64,000 nucleotides of DNA from Tetmemena sp. SeJ-2015 (GCA_027382625.1 JAJKFJ010020752.1:1-64000), one strand, 5' to 3'; numbered from the stretch's first letter, positions 1 through 10,110 are shown. Numbers and translations: made by a program. Notes: generated by a model not told the origin, from the sequence alone.

Positions 1-1
1 T

Positions 2-253
2 CCGCAGCATCTGAAGATCGATTTCGACCGTGGCGGGCGCGGGCCGAACCCTACGGCGGGCGACGGAACGCCTGCGCGGGGCACGGTGCAGCGGGCGCGC
101 TATCTGGGGGCCAATTCGCTGGTCGAGTTCCGCATGGATTTCGACGGATCGGTGCTGACGGCGAGTGTTCCGGGGGTGTTCCTGCCCAAGGCGGGCACGG
201 CGCTGTGGCTGATGATCCGGCGTGACCGGTGTTTCGTCTTTGCCAAGCGGTAG
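2..253 (+). CDS. ABC transporter ATP-binding protein, C-terminal TOBE domain (5' end outside window)
   Basis: Only the last 83 codons lie in the window, read in one open frame to a TAG at 251-253. The segment looks like the C-terminal TOBE-type beta-barrel domain of an ABC importer ATPase of the PotA/FbpC/MalK kind: a run with RARYLGANSLVEFRMDFDG, then a strand-rich stretch with VFLPKAGTALWLMIRRD, ending FAKR. In this family the TOBE domain follows the nucleotide-binding domain and helps regulation or dimer contacts. The Walker motifs would lie upstream, so the substrate (polyamine, iron or other) cannot be told from here. The next gene is convergent on the minus strand. Confidence 0.6.
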   Translation, partial: PQHLKIDFDRGGRGPNPTAGDGTPARGTVQRARYLGANSLVEFRMDFDGSVLTASVPGVFLPKAGTALWLMIRRDRCFVFAKR

Positions 254-257
254 CCGG

Positions 258-1500
258 GGCGGGGTGACCCGTTTTGGGCCCACGGCGGATTCTTTCCGCC
301 GGAAAAATCGTTCGGGGGTGCGGGTTTTCTCGTCCCCATGGCTGAAGCCAAACATCAGGCAGAACCCCCAGCTGTCGGAAGCGTGGTCATCACCGGGATC
401 GAGCCGCCGACACGGGTGGAAGCGGCGCCTTGCCGTACAGCTGGGTCAGAACCTCGGCGGTGGCGCTGCTGGCTTTGTGGCCCCCGGGCAAAAAGGGAAG
501 GATCGGCGGGGCCGGGTTGCGGGTGACCTGGCGGTCAGCCGGGGGGCGGCTTACGACATGGGCGCGGATCGCGTCGAAAATCTTCTCGGCGAGGGCCGGC
601 GACCAGGCGGCGGGTGATCTTGGCGCTGGAAAAGCGCAGGAAGCCCCGTTTTGGTGCCCCGCCCCTGCCAGCCCGAGGGGCCGTTCCCACCCAGCGCGGC
701 GGGCGAAGAATGCGCTCGGGGGTAAAAGCCCGGCTCCCCCCCAGGGCGCGGGCTGCCCGGTTTCCGCCAAAGCTGCGCGCCCGGATAGGGCACGCGGTCC
801 GCGAGCGCCGTCGCATCGTCCAGACGACCACATCGCATAAAAGCCGTCGACCTTTTGATCAGCCCCCCTCGCGGCGCAGGCCCGCAAGGATGGGCCAGCG
901 CAGCGCCGGTTGGGATGCGCCCCCACCATCCCGAAGTGGCCCGAGCGCGGGCCCTGCACGGTATTTCCAGCGAGACGAGGCCCTTACGCCCCGACATCTG
1001 GCTCCCCGGGGCCCCTTGCAAAGGCCCTGGGGGAAAAAATCATGTCGGCTTTAAAGGCTCCGGTTTTTCCTGAACCCCGGGCGGCAGGGCAGGCGAGCCC
1101 ATTCCCCCTGGCCCCCAAAGAAAAACTTAAAAGTTGAAGGGGTTTGCGCTGGTCTTCAGAAAAGGGCTCGAAGGACAGGATCGGGATCAGCATCCCGCCC
1201 TTGTCATCAGATGCGCCGCGGCCCCAGATCTTGCCGTCGCGGATTTCCGGATCGAAGGGCGGCGTGGTCCAAAGGTCGAAAGGTTCGGCGGGCTGCACGT
1301 CGAAATGGCCGTAGACCAGGAGCGTGGGCTTGTCTGCACCGGCGTGAAGCCAGTCGGCGCAGACGACCGGGTGGCCTTCGGTCGGGTAGACACTGGCATT
1401 CTCGGCCCCGGCGGCGGTCAGCCGCGCGGCGACCCAATCGGCGGCGGCGGCGGACATCGGGGATGTCTCTGACCGAGCCGAGGGATGCGGGTTAGCCGAA
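258..1500 (-). pseudogene. M20-family dipeptidase, heavily frameshifted
   Basis: Fragments of one metallopeptidase of the M20 dipeptidase family appear in order on the minus strand. The best part, about 1190-1460, carries the zinc-ligand motif YGHFDVQPAEP and the segment GRGASDDKGGM with its conserved Asp, both hallmarks of M20. Downstream pieces recognisable in shifting frames include FDAIRAH, SSATAEVLTQLYGKAP and, near 300-350, a remnant of the usual C-terminal motif with GDENPHAPND. The middle (about 550-1130) is full of homopolymers. About 30 residues expected before ADWVAARL are missing or garbled, where the gene meets the next fragment. The order and spacing fit a full-size gene (about 460 codons expected, about 410 present), so I infer a real gene damaged by sequence error, possibly with a small deletion. 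Cytoplasmic peptide hydrolysis is the family role. Confidence 0.65.
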
Positions 1501-1606
1501 GCCCGTCGTGCGGGCCTAAATGGTTTGAACCCGGCTACCCCGCGGCTTGGCGGCCCCCTTCCCCGGCGGTTTGGAACCCGGCGCGAAGGAAGCATCGGTC
1601 GACGGG

Positions 1607-1949
1607 TCATCGGCGATTGGGACCGGGCAACTTTGCGATCCTGTTCAACAGGGTTTTCGCGCGCGGCCAGCGCGGGTTGGGTTCGCCTCGACATGGCGAA
1701 GCCCGGCATTCAGCGCCTCCAGCTCGTCCGGGGTCAGCATGGTCGGCGGCAGCAGAAGCGGTGAGCGCAGGATGTAGCCAAGGCCGCGCTCGCCCGAAAC
1801 GGGCAGGCCGGTGGCCGCCATCATCGCCATGTCGCGCCAGATGGTGCGGGGCGAGACCCCCAGCGTGTCGGCCAGTTTCGGCGGCGGTGTGCAGCCGGCC
1901 GTCGCGCAGGATCTGGAAAAGGGTCATAAAGGCGGGTGTCGCGGGACAT
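1607..1949 (-). pseudogene. HTH/WYL-type transcriptional regulator, N-terminal fragment
   Basis: The ATG at 1949 begins MSRDTRLYD, and after a one-base slip the frame continues [14 protein letters not shown], then [24 protein letters not shown] and LLLPPTMLTPDELEALNAG. This is the classic N-terminal winged helix plus linker of YafY/WYL regulators, which usually run to about 230 residues and carry a ligand-sensing WYL domain. Here only about 110 residues can be followed before similarity is lost at about 1610, next to the broken start of the M20 gene. The gene is either truncated or cut by an assembly join. It reads divergently from tatA, with about 185 bp between the starts. Confidence 0.6.
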
Positions 1950-2134
1950 GGGCGGTTCTGGACCTTTGGCCGGGGCGGGGCGAAGCCCGCGCTACTGACA
2001 AAATACTGTCAGTTGCCTCGGGGGCCAGCGGTTTTGAAACCCCTTTGGGAAAGGAGGGCGCAATGGCGCTAAAGGGGTTTGGCAATCCATGCTGTTCCCA
2101 CCCCCATCCTGCGGTGCTTGAAAGGGAGAAGACA

Positions 2135-2341
2135 ATGCACGCTCCGGGTCCCATGCAGCTTCTGCTGATTGCGATCGTCCTTCTGGTGCTGTTCGGTCGC
2201 GGCAAGATTTCGAACCTGATGGGCGAGGTCGGCAAGGGCATCACCGCCTTCAAGAAAGGCATCAAGGACGGCACCGACGAGATCGAGAAGACCTCGGCCG
2301 ATGGCGCCAAGGACGTGACGCCCGAGAAAGAAAAAGTCTGA
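2135..2341 (+). CDS. tatA: Sec-independent protein translocase TatA
   Basis: This clean 68-codon gene encodes the pore-forming subunit of the twin-arginine translocase, which moves folded proteins across the inner membrane. One N-terminal membrane helix (about residues 8-21, [16 protein letters not shown]) is followed by the [16 protein letters not shown] hinge and amphipathic helix typical of TatA, then a charged tail. The start at 2135 is preceded by GGGAG at 2124-2128. An in-frame ATG six codons later would also work. It is the first gene of tatA-tatB-tatC, 27 bp before tatB. The length matches alphaproteobacterial TatA (65-90 residues). Confidence 0.95.
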   Translation: MHAPGPMQLLLIAIVLLVLFGRGKISNLMGEVGKGITAFKKGIKDGTDEIEKTSADGAKDVTPEKEKV

Positions 2342-2368
2342 GCGCGCTAGGCCTGCCGGAGATCGAAG

Positions 2369-3013
2369 ATGGATTTCAGCTGGTCTGAAATGCTGCTCGT
2401 CGGGATTGTCGCCCTTGTGGTGATCGGCCCGAAGGATCTGCCCGGCATGTTCCGGGAGCTGGGGCGGTTCACTGCCAAGATCCGCGCCATGGGACGCGAG
2501 TTCAGCCGGGCGATGGAGCAGGCGGCCAAGGAGTCGGGCGTCAAGGACGTGACCGATGACCTCAAGGCCGTGACCAACCCCTCGGCCCTGGGCCTGGATG
2601 CGGTGAAATCGGCGGCGGACCGTTTCGAGAAATGGGACCCGCTGAAGAATGCGGCCAAGCCGACGCTGCCTCCGGTCAAGCCGGTCGTGCCGCGCCGATG
2701 CCGGGCCGCGGCGGCGCGGCGGCGGCCCGGCTGCGGCGGTGGCGGCGGTCGGGCCCGAAACGGAAAGCGCTGGCCGAGAAGGTCGCGGCGCGAAAGGCGG
2801 CTTCGGACGAGAGGTAGGGAATCAGGGCGGCCAAGGCGCGCCGACCGCCGCGCCGCGGGCCCAAAGCCCACAAAAGCCCCGCCAGGCGCGAAAGCTGCCC
2901 GCCAAGCCTGTGGCGATGGCGGAAAAGACGGCTGACGCGGCGCCCGTTCCCAAACGCGCAGCCCGGGCCGGGTGCGCAAGAAGGCGGAAAAACCCGCAGG
3001 TGAGACGGCATGA
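2369..3013 (+). CDS. tatB: Sec-independent protein translocase TatB (internal frameshifts)
   Basis: TatB works with TatC as the receptor for twin-arginine signal peptides. The N-terminus is diagnostic: [20 protein letters not shown] forms the membrane helix, followed by [14 protein letters not shown] and an amphipathic helix. After about residue 105 the frame slips and the Ala/Lys/Pro-rich tail is read in pieces ([13 protein letters not shown], then [14 protein letters not shown]). The tail returns to the starting phase, so its natural stop is the TGA at 3011-3013, overlapping the tatC start as ATGA. The low-complexity tail is normal for TatB of this group, and the errors lie in its GC-rich repeats. 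Confidence 0.85.
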
Positions 3014-3871
3014 CGACCAAGGACGAGATTGACGAAAGCGCCGCGCCGCTGGTCGAGCATCTGGCCGAGTTGCGCAACCGCATCATCTGGTCGGTGGCCG
3101 CCTTTCTTGTGGCGATGATCCTGTGCTTCCTTGTCTCGGAGCAGATCCTCAACTTCCTTCTTCATCCGATCGAGCTGGCGATGCGCCGGTTGGGCAACCC
3201 CAACCCGGTCATGCAATATACGGCGCCGCAAGAGTATTTCTTCACGCTGATGCATATCTCGATGGTGGGCGGGCTGGTGCTGGCTTTCCCGGTGATCGCC
3301 TATCAACTGTGGCGCTTCATCGCGCCGGGCCTGTATCGCAGCGAGAAGCAGGCCTTCCTGCCCTTCCTGATCGCCTCGCCGGCGCTGTTCATGGCGGGGG
3401 CGGGTTTCGCCCAGTTCGTCGTGACGCCGATGGCGATGCAGTTCTTCCTGGGTTTCGCCGACAGTTCTTCGCTGCTGACGGCGCTGATCCCGGGGGTTGA
3501 AGGATGCGCCGGTCAGCGAGATCACCCAGCAGGCCTCGAAAGAGGGCATCGACATCGTCTTTCAGGGAAGGGGGAACGGACGCTGGATATCAGCCTCAAC
3601 TGATGCTGGTTCGGCCTGTGTCCGCTTCCTGTCCTGCTGACGCGATGGGCAAGGCGGGAGGGTTTTCGGCGCGCGTCGGCGGAAATTCCGTGGTGGCGAT
3701 CCTTCCTCGCCGCGCGACGCCGCCGGATGTCATGAGCCAGATCATCCTGTTTTCGCCATCTACCCGCTTTACGAAGTGTCGATTTTTCCTGATCCGCCGG
3801 ATTAAAGGAAACGGGAGGCACGGGCCCCGGGCCGAGGCACTTGGGTCGAGAGGACGAAGAGACGCGGCTGA
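3010..3871 (+). CDS. tatC: Sec-independent protein translocase TatC (frameshifts in last third)
   Basis: TatC is the multispanning core of the Tat translocon. Residues 1-170 are clean: PLVEHLAELRNRI (the conserved cytoplasmic motif), several membrane helices, and the periplasmic and loop signatures PQEYFFTLMHIS and LWRFIAPGLYRSEK. After about 3490 the frame changes, but TatC features go on: the loop DIVFQGK, helices around 3600-3760 with TPPDVMSQIILF, then YEVSIFLIRRI and an acidic tail. This gives about 285 residues, normal for rhodobacters. The exact stop is uncertain; a TGA at 3869-3871 is one candidate. The ATG overlaps the tatB stop. The DUF815 ATPase follows almost without a gap. Confidence 0.85.
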
Positions 3872-4699
3872 CGAGGGTTTGGCGGATCGCGCCGCCCTTG
3901 AACGCATGGCCCGGCCCCCCTGGCCGGCCCCGACTTCTCGGGGGCTTCGGCATTTGCATGGATGGGGCCCAGACCGGTTGAGCCGGTCGAAAGGTCTCCG
4001 GGTCGAGTGGGATTGCTGCTGGGCGTCGATCGGTCGCGTGACACGCTCTTGGCCAATACCCGCCATTTTGCCGCCGGTCTTCCCGCCAACAACGCGCTGC
4101 TCTGGGGCGCGCGGGGGATGGGCAAGTCGTCTTTGGTCAAGGCGGTCCATGCCCAGGTCTGTGCCGAAGGGCACAGTTTGAAGATCGTCGAACTGTCGCG
4201 GGAGGATCTGCCCTCGGTCACGCGGCTTCTGGCGCATCTGCGCGGCGCGGCGCATCGCTTCCTCTTGTTCTGCGACGACCTTTCCTTCAGCCATGACGAC
4301 CAGCATTACAAAAGCCTGAAAGCGGTGCTGGACGGAGGGATCGAGGGGCGGCCCGAGAACGTGCTGTTCTATGCCACCTCGAACCGCAGGCATCTGATGC
4401 CGCGCGACATGATCGAGAACGAACGTTCGACCGCGATCAACCCGTCGGAAGCGGTCGAGGAAAAGGTGTCGCTGTCGGACCGCTTCGGGCTGTGGCTGGG
4501 GTTCCACCCCTGTTCGCAGGATGAATATCTTGACATGATCCGCGGCTATTGTGCTGCCCATCGGGTGAACGTGCCCGACGAGCGTATGGTGGCCGAGGCG
4601 GTGGAATGGATGCGGACGCGCGGCGCGCGCTCGGGCCGGGTGGCCTGGCAGTTTTTCTGCGACCTGGCTGCGCGCGAAGGCGTGAGGGTCGTGCCGTGA
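3860..4699 (+). CDS. DUF815-family P-loop ATPase
   Basis: A clean frame from about 3962 to the TGA at 4697-4699 encodes an AAA-like ATPase of the DUF815 family. The Walker A motif is GARGMGKSS (about 4110), the Walker B is FLLFCDDLSF, and NVLFYATSNRRHLMPRD is the family's sensor-like segment, followed by SLSDRFGLWLGF. Upstream of 3962 the family N-terminus is visible in a shifted frame (ALERMARPP, then DFSG and AFAWMG), so the true start lies near 3860, at the end of tatC, and cannot be fixed. The biochemical role is not established. In relatives the gene sits with tat/surE/yajC genes, as here. Confidence 0.8.
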
Positions 4700-4726
4700 A
4701 AGCCAAGACCCGAAGTCGAAGGCGTT

Positions 4727-4746
4727 GCGGGCAAGAGGCCCGCTTT
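4727..4746 (+). terminator. Short hairpin after the DUF815 ATPase gene
   Basis: A perfect 6-bp stem, GCGGGC at 4727-4732 and GCCCGC at 4738-4743, with loop AAGAG, is followed by TTT. It lies 28 bp after the stop at 4699 and 50 bp before the next start. The T run is short, so this may be a weak terminator or attenuator. Confidence 0.35.
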
Positions 4747-4796
4747 GAAGTTTCCCCCCACACAAGCCGGGGGCCTTCCCCTGCGGAAGGAGTCTC

Positions 4797-6063
4797 ATGT
4801 TAGTCGAAGTGCTGATCATTCTGGCACTTATCGTCGTGAACGGCGTGCTTGCCATGTCGGAGCTGGCCATCGTGTCGGCCCGGCCGGCGCGTCTGAAGGT
4901 GCTTGAGGCCCAAAGCCGGGGCGCGCGGATGGCGCTGCGCCTGGGCGAACATCCCGGGCGCTTCCTCTCGACGGTCCAGATCGGCATCACGGCGGTGGGC
5001 ATCCTGTCCGGCGCGCTGGCGGGCGACACGCTGGGCGAACGTCTGGCGCTGTGGTTGCAGGGGCAGGGCGTTGCGGTCGACTGGGCCAAGACGCTGGGCG
5101 TGGGCGGGGTCGTGCTGGTCTTGACCTATCTGTCGCTGATCGTGGGCGAGCTGGTGCCGAAGCAGCTTGCCCTGCGCAATGCCGAAGGGGTGGCGATCCG
5201 CATGGCCCCGACGATGACGCTTCTGTCGGTGGTGGCCGCGCCGGTGGTGTGGTTCCTCGACAAATCCGGCAAGCTGGTGCTGTGGCTTCTGGGCCAGCGC
5301 GCGCGAACGAGAACCGGTGACCGAGGAAGAGGTTCATGTCTTCTGGCCGAGGCGCATGAAGGCGGTGTTCTGGAGACCGAGGAGCGCCAGATGATCTCGG
5401 GCGTCATGCGGCTGTCGGACCGCACCGCCCGCGCGCTGATGACGCCGCGCCAGGAGGTCGAGATGGTGCCCTATGAGGCCAGCTCGACCGAGGCGATCGC
5501 CGTGATGCGCCGGATCGCCCGACCGCGGATGCCGGTGATGAACGCGGCGGGCGAGGTGCTGGGTGTCATCCGGCTGGCCGATGTCTTCCAGGCGGTGTCG
5601 CGGCGCGAGGCGGTGGATGTGGCGGCGCTGGTGCGCGACGCCGGTGATGCTCGGACGGATGGAGGCGCTGGACGTGATCGAGGTCCTGCAGAAGACGCCG
5701 GACAATATCGCGCTGGTCTATGACGAATATGGCAGCTTTGAAGGCATCATCACCACGACCGATGTGCTTGAGGCGATCACCGGGGCCGAGGCCTCGTCGG
5801 ATGCCGACGAACCGGCGCTGGTGACGCGGGCGGATGGCTCGCTTCTGGTGGCGGGCTGGATGCCGGCGGACGAATTCACCGACCGGATGGCCCTGCCGCG
5901 CGCGCTTTCGGGCGGTTATGAGACGGTGGCCGGTCTGGTGCTGCACCAGCTGGGCCATATGCCAGGTGCTGGGAGAGGTCTTCGACGCGGCGGGGCTGCG
6001 CTTCGAGGTGGTGGACCTTGACGGGCTGCGCATCGACAAGGTCTGGTCGCGCCTGGGGACTGA
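4797..6063 (+). CDS. CNNM/CorC-family membrane protein (hemolysin-like TlyC family), frameshifted
   Basis: The order is a DUF21/CNNM transmembrane domain (about residues 1-180; motifs NGVLAMSELAIVSARPARL and SLIVGELVPKQLAL), a linker, a pair of CBS domains (TPRQEVEMVPYEAS, then MPVMNAAGEVLGVIRLAD and ALVYDEYGSFEGIITTTD) and a C-terminal CorC_HlyC domain (AGWMPADEFTDRM to VLGEVFDAAGLRFEVVDLDG). Members are linked to Mg/Co efflux or sensing; the old name hemolysin does not imply a toxin. AAGGAG at 4786-4791 supports the ATG at 4797. Frameshifts occur near 5310, 5640 and 5970. Correcting the last one suggests the natural stop at the TGA at 6061-6063. Confidence 0.85.
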
Positions 6064-6130
6064 GGCGCATGGGGGTCGCTCAGCATGCACCGCCTGCGCC
6101 CACAGGGGCGTGCCGGCACGCCCCTGAGCG

Positions 6131-7303
6131 TCACTTCAGGAAGGTCATCGGATCCAGGCTGTCCACGCCCTTGCGCACTTCGAAATGCAGGAAGGACGGG
6201 CTGGCCGCCCGCACCGTGCCGATCTTCTGGCCGCGCTTGACGCTGTCGCCCTTCTTGACCGTCAGCCCATCGACCCCGGCATAGACCGTCAGCAATGTTC
6301 CGGCATGGCGGATCACCAGATCTGACGTGCTCGTATCCTTGGTGATGGCCGCGATCGTGCCGCTTTCGCGGCGACGACCGAGGACCCTGCGGCAGCGCCG
6401 ATGTCGATGCCCTGGTTCTTCTTCTTGTCATAGCCGCGGATGATGGAACCCTGGGCGGGCATGGCCAGCCGCGTGGCCGAAGCCTTGGTGGCATCCTTGC
6501 CCAGATCGGGCGAGGGCGGCGTGTCCTTGGGCTTCTGCGCGGCGGGCTGGGTCTTTTCGTCGGGCAGCGGCGTCTTGGCCGAGGGCGGCTCGGGCGTCGG
6601 GCTGCCGGCGCCGGCTGGGTCGGCACGGGTTCGGGGTTCGGGCGGGGGGTGGCGACCGGGATGATCAGGGTCTGGCCTCGCGCACGGTCAGGTCGGCATC
6701 GAGGCCGTTCCATTCCGCCAGCGCTTGGCCGAGACATTGTAGGCCCGCGCGATGGTGAAGGCCGTCTCGCCGCGCGCGACCGTATGGCGCAGCGGCTCTT
6801 GCCGCGCCGGACCGGCTTGGCGGGCGTTGCGCCGCTGCCGACGCTGTCCAGCGCGGTGGTGGCGATCGCCGTGATGTCGACCGGTTTGGCGGCACCGCCC
6901 GCGACGGGCTGGGGCGCTGCGGAAACGCGGCTCGGCAGCAGCAGAAGTTCGCCCGCGCGCAGCGGATCGTTGACCTGCAGGGCATTGGCCCGGCAACCTC
7001 CCGGCCGGGTTCAGGCCCAGGCGCGCGGAGAGGCTGGCGATGGTCTCGCCGCGCCGCGCCTCGGCCAGTTGATAACCGGGATAGGACAAGATGCCATTGG
7101 ATCGGCGACCGGCGCGCGGCGGTGCCGGCGCGCCTCATCGCCGTGCTGCCCGCGCCGCCGCGCAGATCCCAGTCGAAATTGCTTTTGCCGCCATTGACGC
7201 AGGCCGTGGCCAGCGTCAGGGCCGAGACCGCCAGCAGCAGCCTGGGCAGGCGCGCGACACGGGTTTGGGCGCGGAGGCCCGGGAATAGGGGAGAAATCGT
7301 CAT
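6131..7303 (-). CDS. LysM/M23 murein endopeptidase-like lipoprotein (NlpD/EnvC type), frameshifted
   Basis: The ATG at 7303 begins MTISPLFPGLRAQ, then a hydrophobic stretch and the lipobox LATAC, so the product should be a lipoprotein. Two LysM peptidoglycan-binding domains follow (about 7080-6960, GYQLAEARRGETIASLSA; about 6790-6670, VARGETAFTIARAYNVSA), then a Pro/Ala-rich linker and an M23 beta-sheet domain (about 6440-6131) ending HAGTLLTVYAGVDGLTVKKG and FLHFEVRKGVDSLDPMTFLK. In the M23 core the expected catalytic region is blurred by frameshifts, so I cannot say if it is an active enzyme or an NlpD-like amidase activator. It is followed by no gene on this strand and lies downstream of pcm and surE, probably in one operon. 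Confidence 0.8.
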
Positions 7304-7360
7304 CTGGTCCGCCTCTTGCCCTGTTCTTGTGCCCGGGTTGGCCCCGGCGTTGCGCAAAGT

Positions 7361-8034
7361 CTACTCATTCCCCAGCCCTTCGACCAGAGGAACGAAGCGC
7401 ACCGGGCGAAGTTCGTCATAATCGAAACCGCGTTCGGTGCGGGTCACCTTGATCAGATGCTGCACCGCATCCGACTGGCCGACCGGCAGCACCATGATCC
7501 GCGGGCTTCAACTGCTGCAACAGGGGGCCGGGCGGGTCTCGGCGGCGGCCGTCACCAGGATGCGGTCGAAGAGGGCCTGATCGGGCAGGCCGAAGAGCCA
7601 TCGGCCGTATGGCGGTGATTGATCAGACCAGGCGCTGAAAAGTCTCCTTCGCCTCGGACCAGGCGTTTCCTAGCGTCGACCGTTAGACCCTCGGGAGCTG
7701 GGCGCAGGATCGCGGCCTGATAGCCGGAGCCGGTGCCCACCTCGAGCACCTTGTCGCGGGGCTGGACGTTCAGCGCCTGCGTCATCAGGCCGACGATGGA
7801 TGGCTGGCTGATGGTCTGGCCGCAGGCGATGGGGAGGGGCATGTCCTCGTAGGCGCGGTCGGCAAAGACGCCGCGCACGAAGAGGCCGCGATCGACCTTC
7901 TCCATCGCGGTCAGCACCCGGGTATCGGTGACCCCGCGCGAACGCAGAGCGAAGAGAAACCGCATCTTGCGTTCTGCCAGCGTGGCGGCCGGATCGTCCT
8001 CCGGCCCGTGATCCTCGCCTGCGGGGCCGGTCAT
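7361..8034 (-). CDS. pcm: Protein-L-isoaspartate O-methyltransferase
   Basis: This enzyme uses S-adenosylmethionine to methylate isoaspartyl residues in aged proteins. The N-terminal two thirds are clean: [18 protein letters not shown], then the family motif [17 protein letters not shown] and the SAM-binding motif [16 protein letters not shown]. After about 7690 the frame slips; the end is recognisable as [21 protein letters not shown]-like and [11 protein letters not shown], closing at the stop 7361-7363. The ATG at 8032-8034 overlaps the surE stop as ATGA, so the genes are translationally coupled. Length about 220 residues, as expected. Confidence 0.88.
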
Positions 8035-8815
8035 GCAAGCCTTTCCCGCAGATCGCCGATCAGGTCATGCGCGGTGAGGTCGGCGCGCATGGGGGTGATG
8101 GCGATCTTGCCTTCCAGATTTGCCGCGACATCGGTGCCGGGCAGGGTGGGGCTGTGCTGCGGGCCGCCCTTGATCCACAGGAACTTGCGCCCCGAGGGAG
8201 AAATATGCGGCTCGACCGAGAAGGAACTGTCACGTCGGAAGCCTGCGGTGCTACGGCAAGCCCGGTCACCGCGGCGGCGGCGATGGGCGGAAAGTTGACG
8301 TTGTAAAACAGCCGGTAGTCGTCATTGGTCCACAGGCCATGGTCCAGAAGGCGGCGCACCACCCCGGTGCCATGGGCGCGGGCGGCCTCGAACGGGTCGT
8401 CCAGCGCGTCGGTTTCCCGCCCCATGAACTGCGAGAGCGCGATGGCGGGGATGCCCTGAAGGGCGGCTTCCATCGCGCCGCCGATGGTGCCCGAGTAAAG
8501 CACGTTCTCGCCCGAGTTGTTGCCACGGTTGACGCCGGACAGCACCAGATCGGGTTTCGCGCCGTCCAGCACGTCGTAGATGCCTGCCAGCACGCAATCG
8601 GCGGGGCTGCCCTCGGCCGCGTAGCGGCGGGGGCCGAGTTTGGCGATCATCATCGGGTGGGTGTAGCTGATGCAATGGCCGACGCCCGACTGCTCGAAGG
8701 CGGGGGCGACGATCCAGACCTCACCCTCGGGTCCGGCGATGGCATGGGCGATTTCCTCCAGAACCTGAAGGCCCGGAGCGTTGATGCCGTCGTCATTGGT
8801 GATGAGAATGCGCAT
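8031..8815 (-). CDS. surE: 5'/3'-nucleotidase SurE
   Basis: SurE is a metal-dependent phosphatase of nucleoside monophosphates. The start at 8815 gives [16 protein letters not shown], with the acidic pair NDD that binds metal. Further motifs are [44 protein letters not shown] and [15 protein letters not shown], all typical. The frame slips near 8245, and the C-terminus [16 protein letters not shown] reaches its TGA at 8031-8033. Upstream in-frame codons exist (from 8845), but MRILITNDD is the family start. The surE-pcm-M23 order in one direction is a common alphaproteobacterial arrangement. Confidence 0.9.
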
Positions 8816-9073
8816 ACCGTCCCCGAAAAGGCCCTGATTGTCCAAGTTTCTGCTTAGACGAGGCCAGCGCTGGCTTCAAGCATTGCAAGGGAATTTCAGG
8901 GGATTTGCCGTTTCGTCCGGCCCAGCGCGGCGATGTTGCGGCCAAAGGGATCGTGGCTGGCGGTGTGGCGGAGGGCGGCAGCGCCAGCCGGGCGGCGGCG
9001 CGCGGCGCAGCGGTCCGCTCCCCGGAGTTTGCCAGCCACTGCGGACGCGGTGACGGTCCATCGGGGTGACGTG

Positions 9074-9115
9074 GCCATACGGCAGTTGGGCCATACGGCA
9101 GTTTGCGCCATACGG
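9074..9115. repeat. Three direct copies of GCCATACGG, spaced 16-17 bp
   Basis: GCCATACGG occurs at 9074-9082, 9090-9098 and 9107-9115; the first two are also followed by CAGTT. The array is in the 450-bp gap between the divergent starts of surE (8815) and the TetR gene (9266). Otherwise I see no gene in 8816-9265. Spacing of about one and a half helical turns could suit a repeated regulator site, but no factor can be named. Confidence 0.5.
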
Positions 9116-9265
9116 GCGGATGGGCCGTTCCGGTGGATTGTCCGCACCGGTGGTTGGCCGCTTCGCCGCAGGGTCCGACGGCTGGGATGCGTTAACCTTG
9201 TTGCAAGGTCTCTGGGGGCACGATGGGGCAAAGGGCCTGGCAGCCCGGGATCGAAAGGGCCGGAT

Positions 9266-9900
9266 ATGCGCTTGGTGCGGCAACTCGGGCGGGAAGACTG
9301 GATCACGGCGGGGTGGCGGCGCTGGTGGCGCGGGGCGCCGCCGGATTCCGGGTCGAGCCGGTGGCGCGCGATCTTGGCGTGTCGAAAGGGTCTTTCTACT
9401 GGCATTTCCGCGATCGCAACGCCTGGCGCGACGCGGTGCTGGGCTGGTGGGAGCATCGGATTTACGCGGCGCTGGTGCATCGGCAGCGCCCCGGCGCAGC
9501 CGAAGGGGGGGCGGTGCCGGGCGGGGGGCTTCCGCCGGGCCGGGATCGTCCGCCCGGCGCGGACGGGCCTTTGCAGCCCGGCCCCGGGCGTTCCCGCCGC
9601 GCCGCGTCGGGGCGGCGCCAAGGCCGCGCTGCGCCGGATCGCCATGACATTCCGCCGGAGTTGGAACCGGCGCTGCGCCTTTGGGCGCACGAGGATATCG
9701 GCGTGGCGCTTTGCCTTCAGCGCGTCGCGGCCGAGCGGCGTCGAAGCCCGGAGGGGCCTGGTCCGAGGGCCGCCTCCGCCTCTGCGCCCGCCGCGTCCGG
9801 CGGGGCAAACGCGCCTTGCGCCAGCTCTGCGGCAGGGGCGGCGACGGGCGCTGGCCTGAGGGCAAGGCCGAAGGGCGAGAGGTCCGGGCTGGCGGCGTGA
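9266..9900 (+). CDS. TetR/AcrR-family transcriptional regulator
   Basis: The helix-turn-helix is clear: AAGFRVEPVARDLGVSKGSFYWHFRDRNAWRDAVL (positions about 9330-9440) matches the TetR DNA-binding consensus, with GVSKGSFYWHF as recognition helix. The ATG at 9266 gives MRLVRQLGREDWITA, and a one-base slip at about 9310 joins it to the HTH frame. The C-terminal ligand-binding half is less certain: it retains ELEPALRLWAHEDIGVAL, after which the reading is Ala/Gly/Arg-rich and probably frameshifted, so the stop at 9900 is provisional. Ligand and targets are unknown. The repeat array upstream could be its operator. Confidence 0.65.
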
Positions 9901-10110
9901 GGGGCCGGCTGGACGGGCAGGGCCGGGTCGAGCGTCGGTGCGGCGTGGATCCCGCCTCGCCATGCCGCCCCGGCGGGCCGGCTGGGTGCAGCTCGGGGCA
10001 AGGGCCGCGATGGCACCGGCGGGACGCTAGGTTGCGGTGCCTATTCGCGTGATGGTCGGGCCCTGCCGGGCGGGGGCGTTGCGCCGCCACGGCGCGTCTG
10101 GCCACGCCGG

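Noticed and set aside
4797..6063. A hemolysin toxin call
   Set aside because: Only the historic family name suggests it. The domains are CNNM, CBS and CorC_HlyC, typical of ion transport or sensing proteins.
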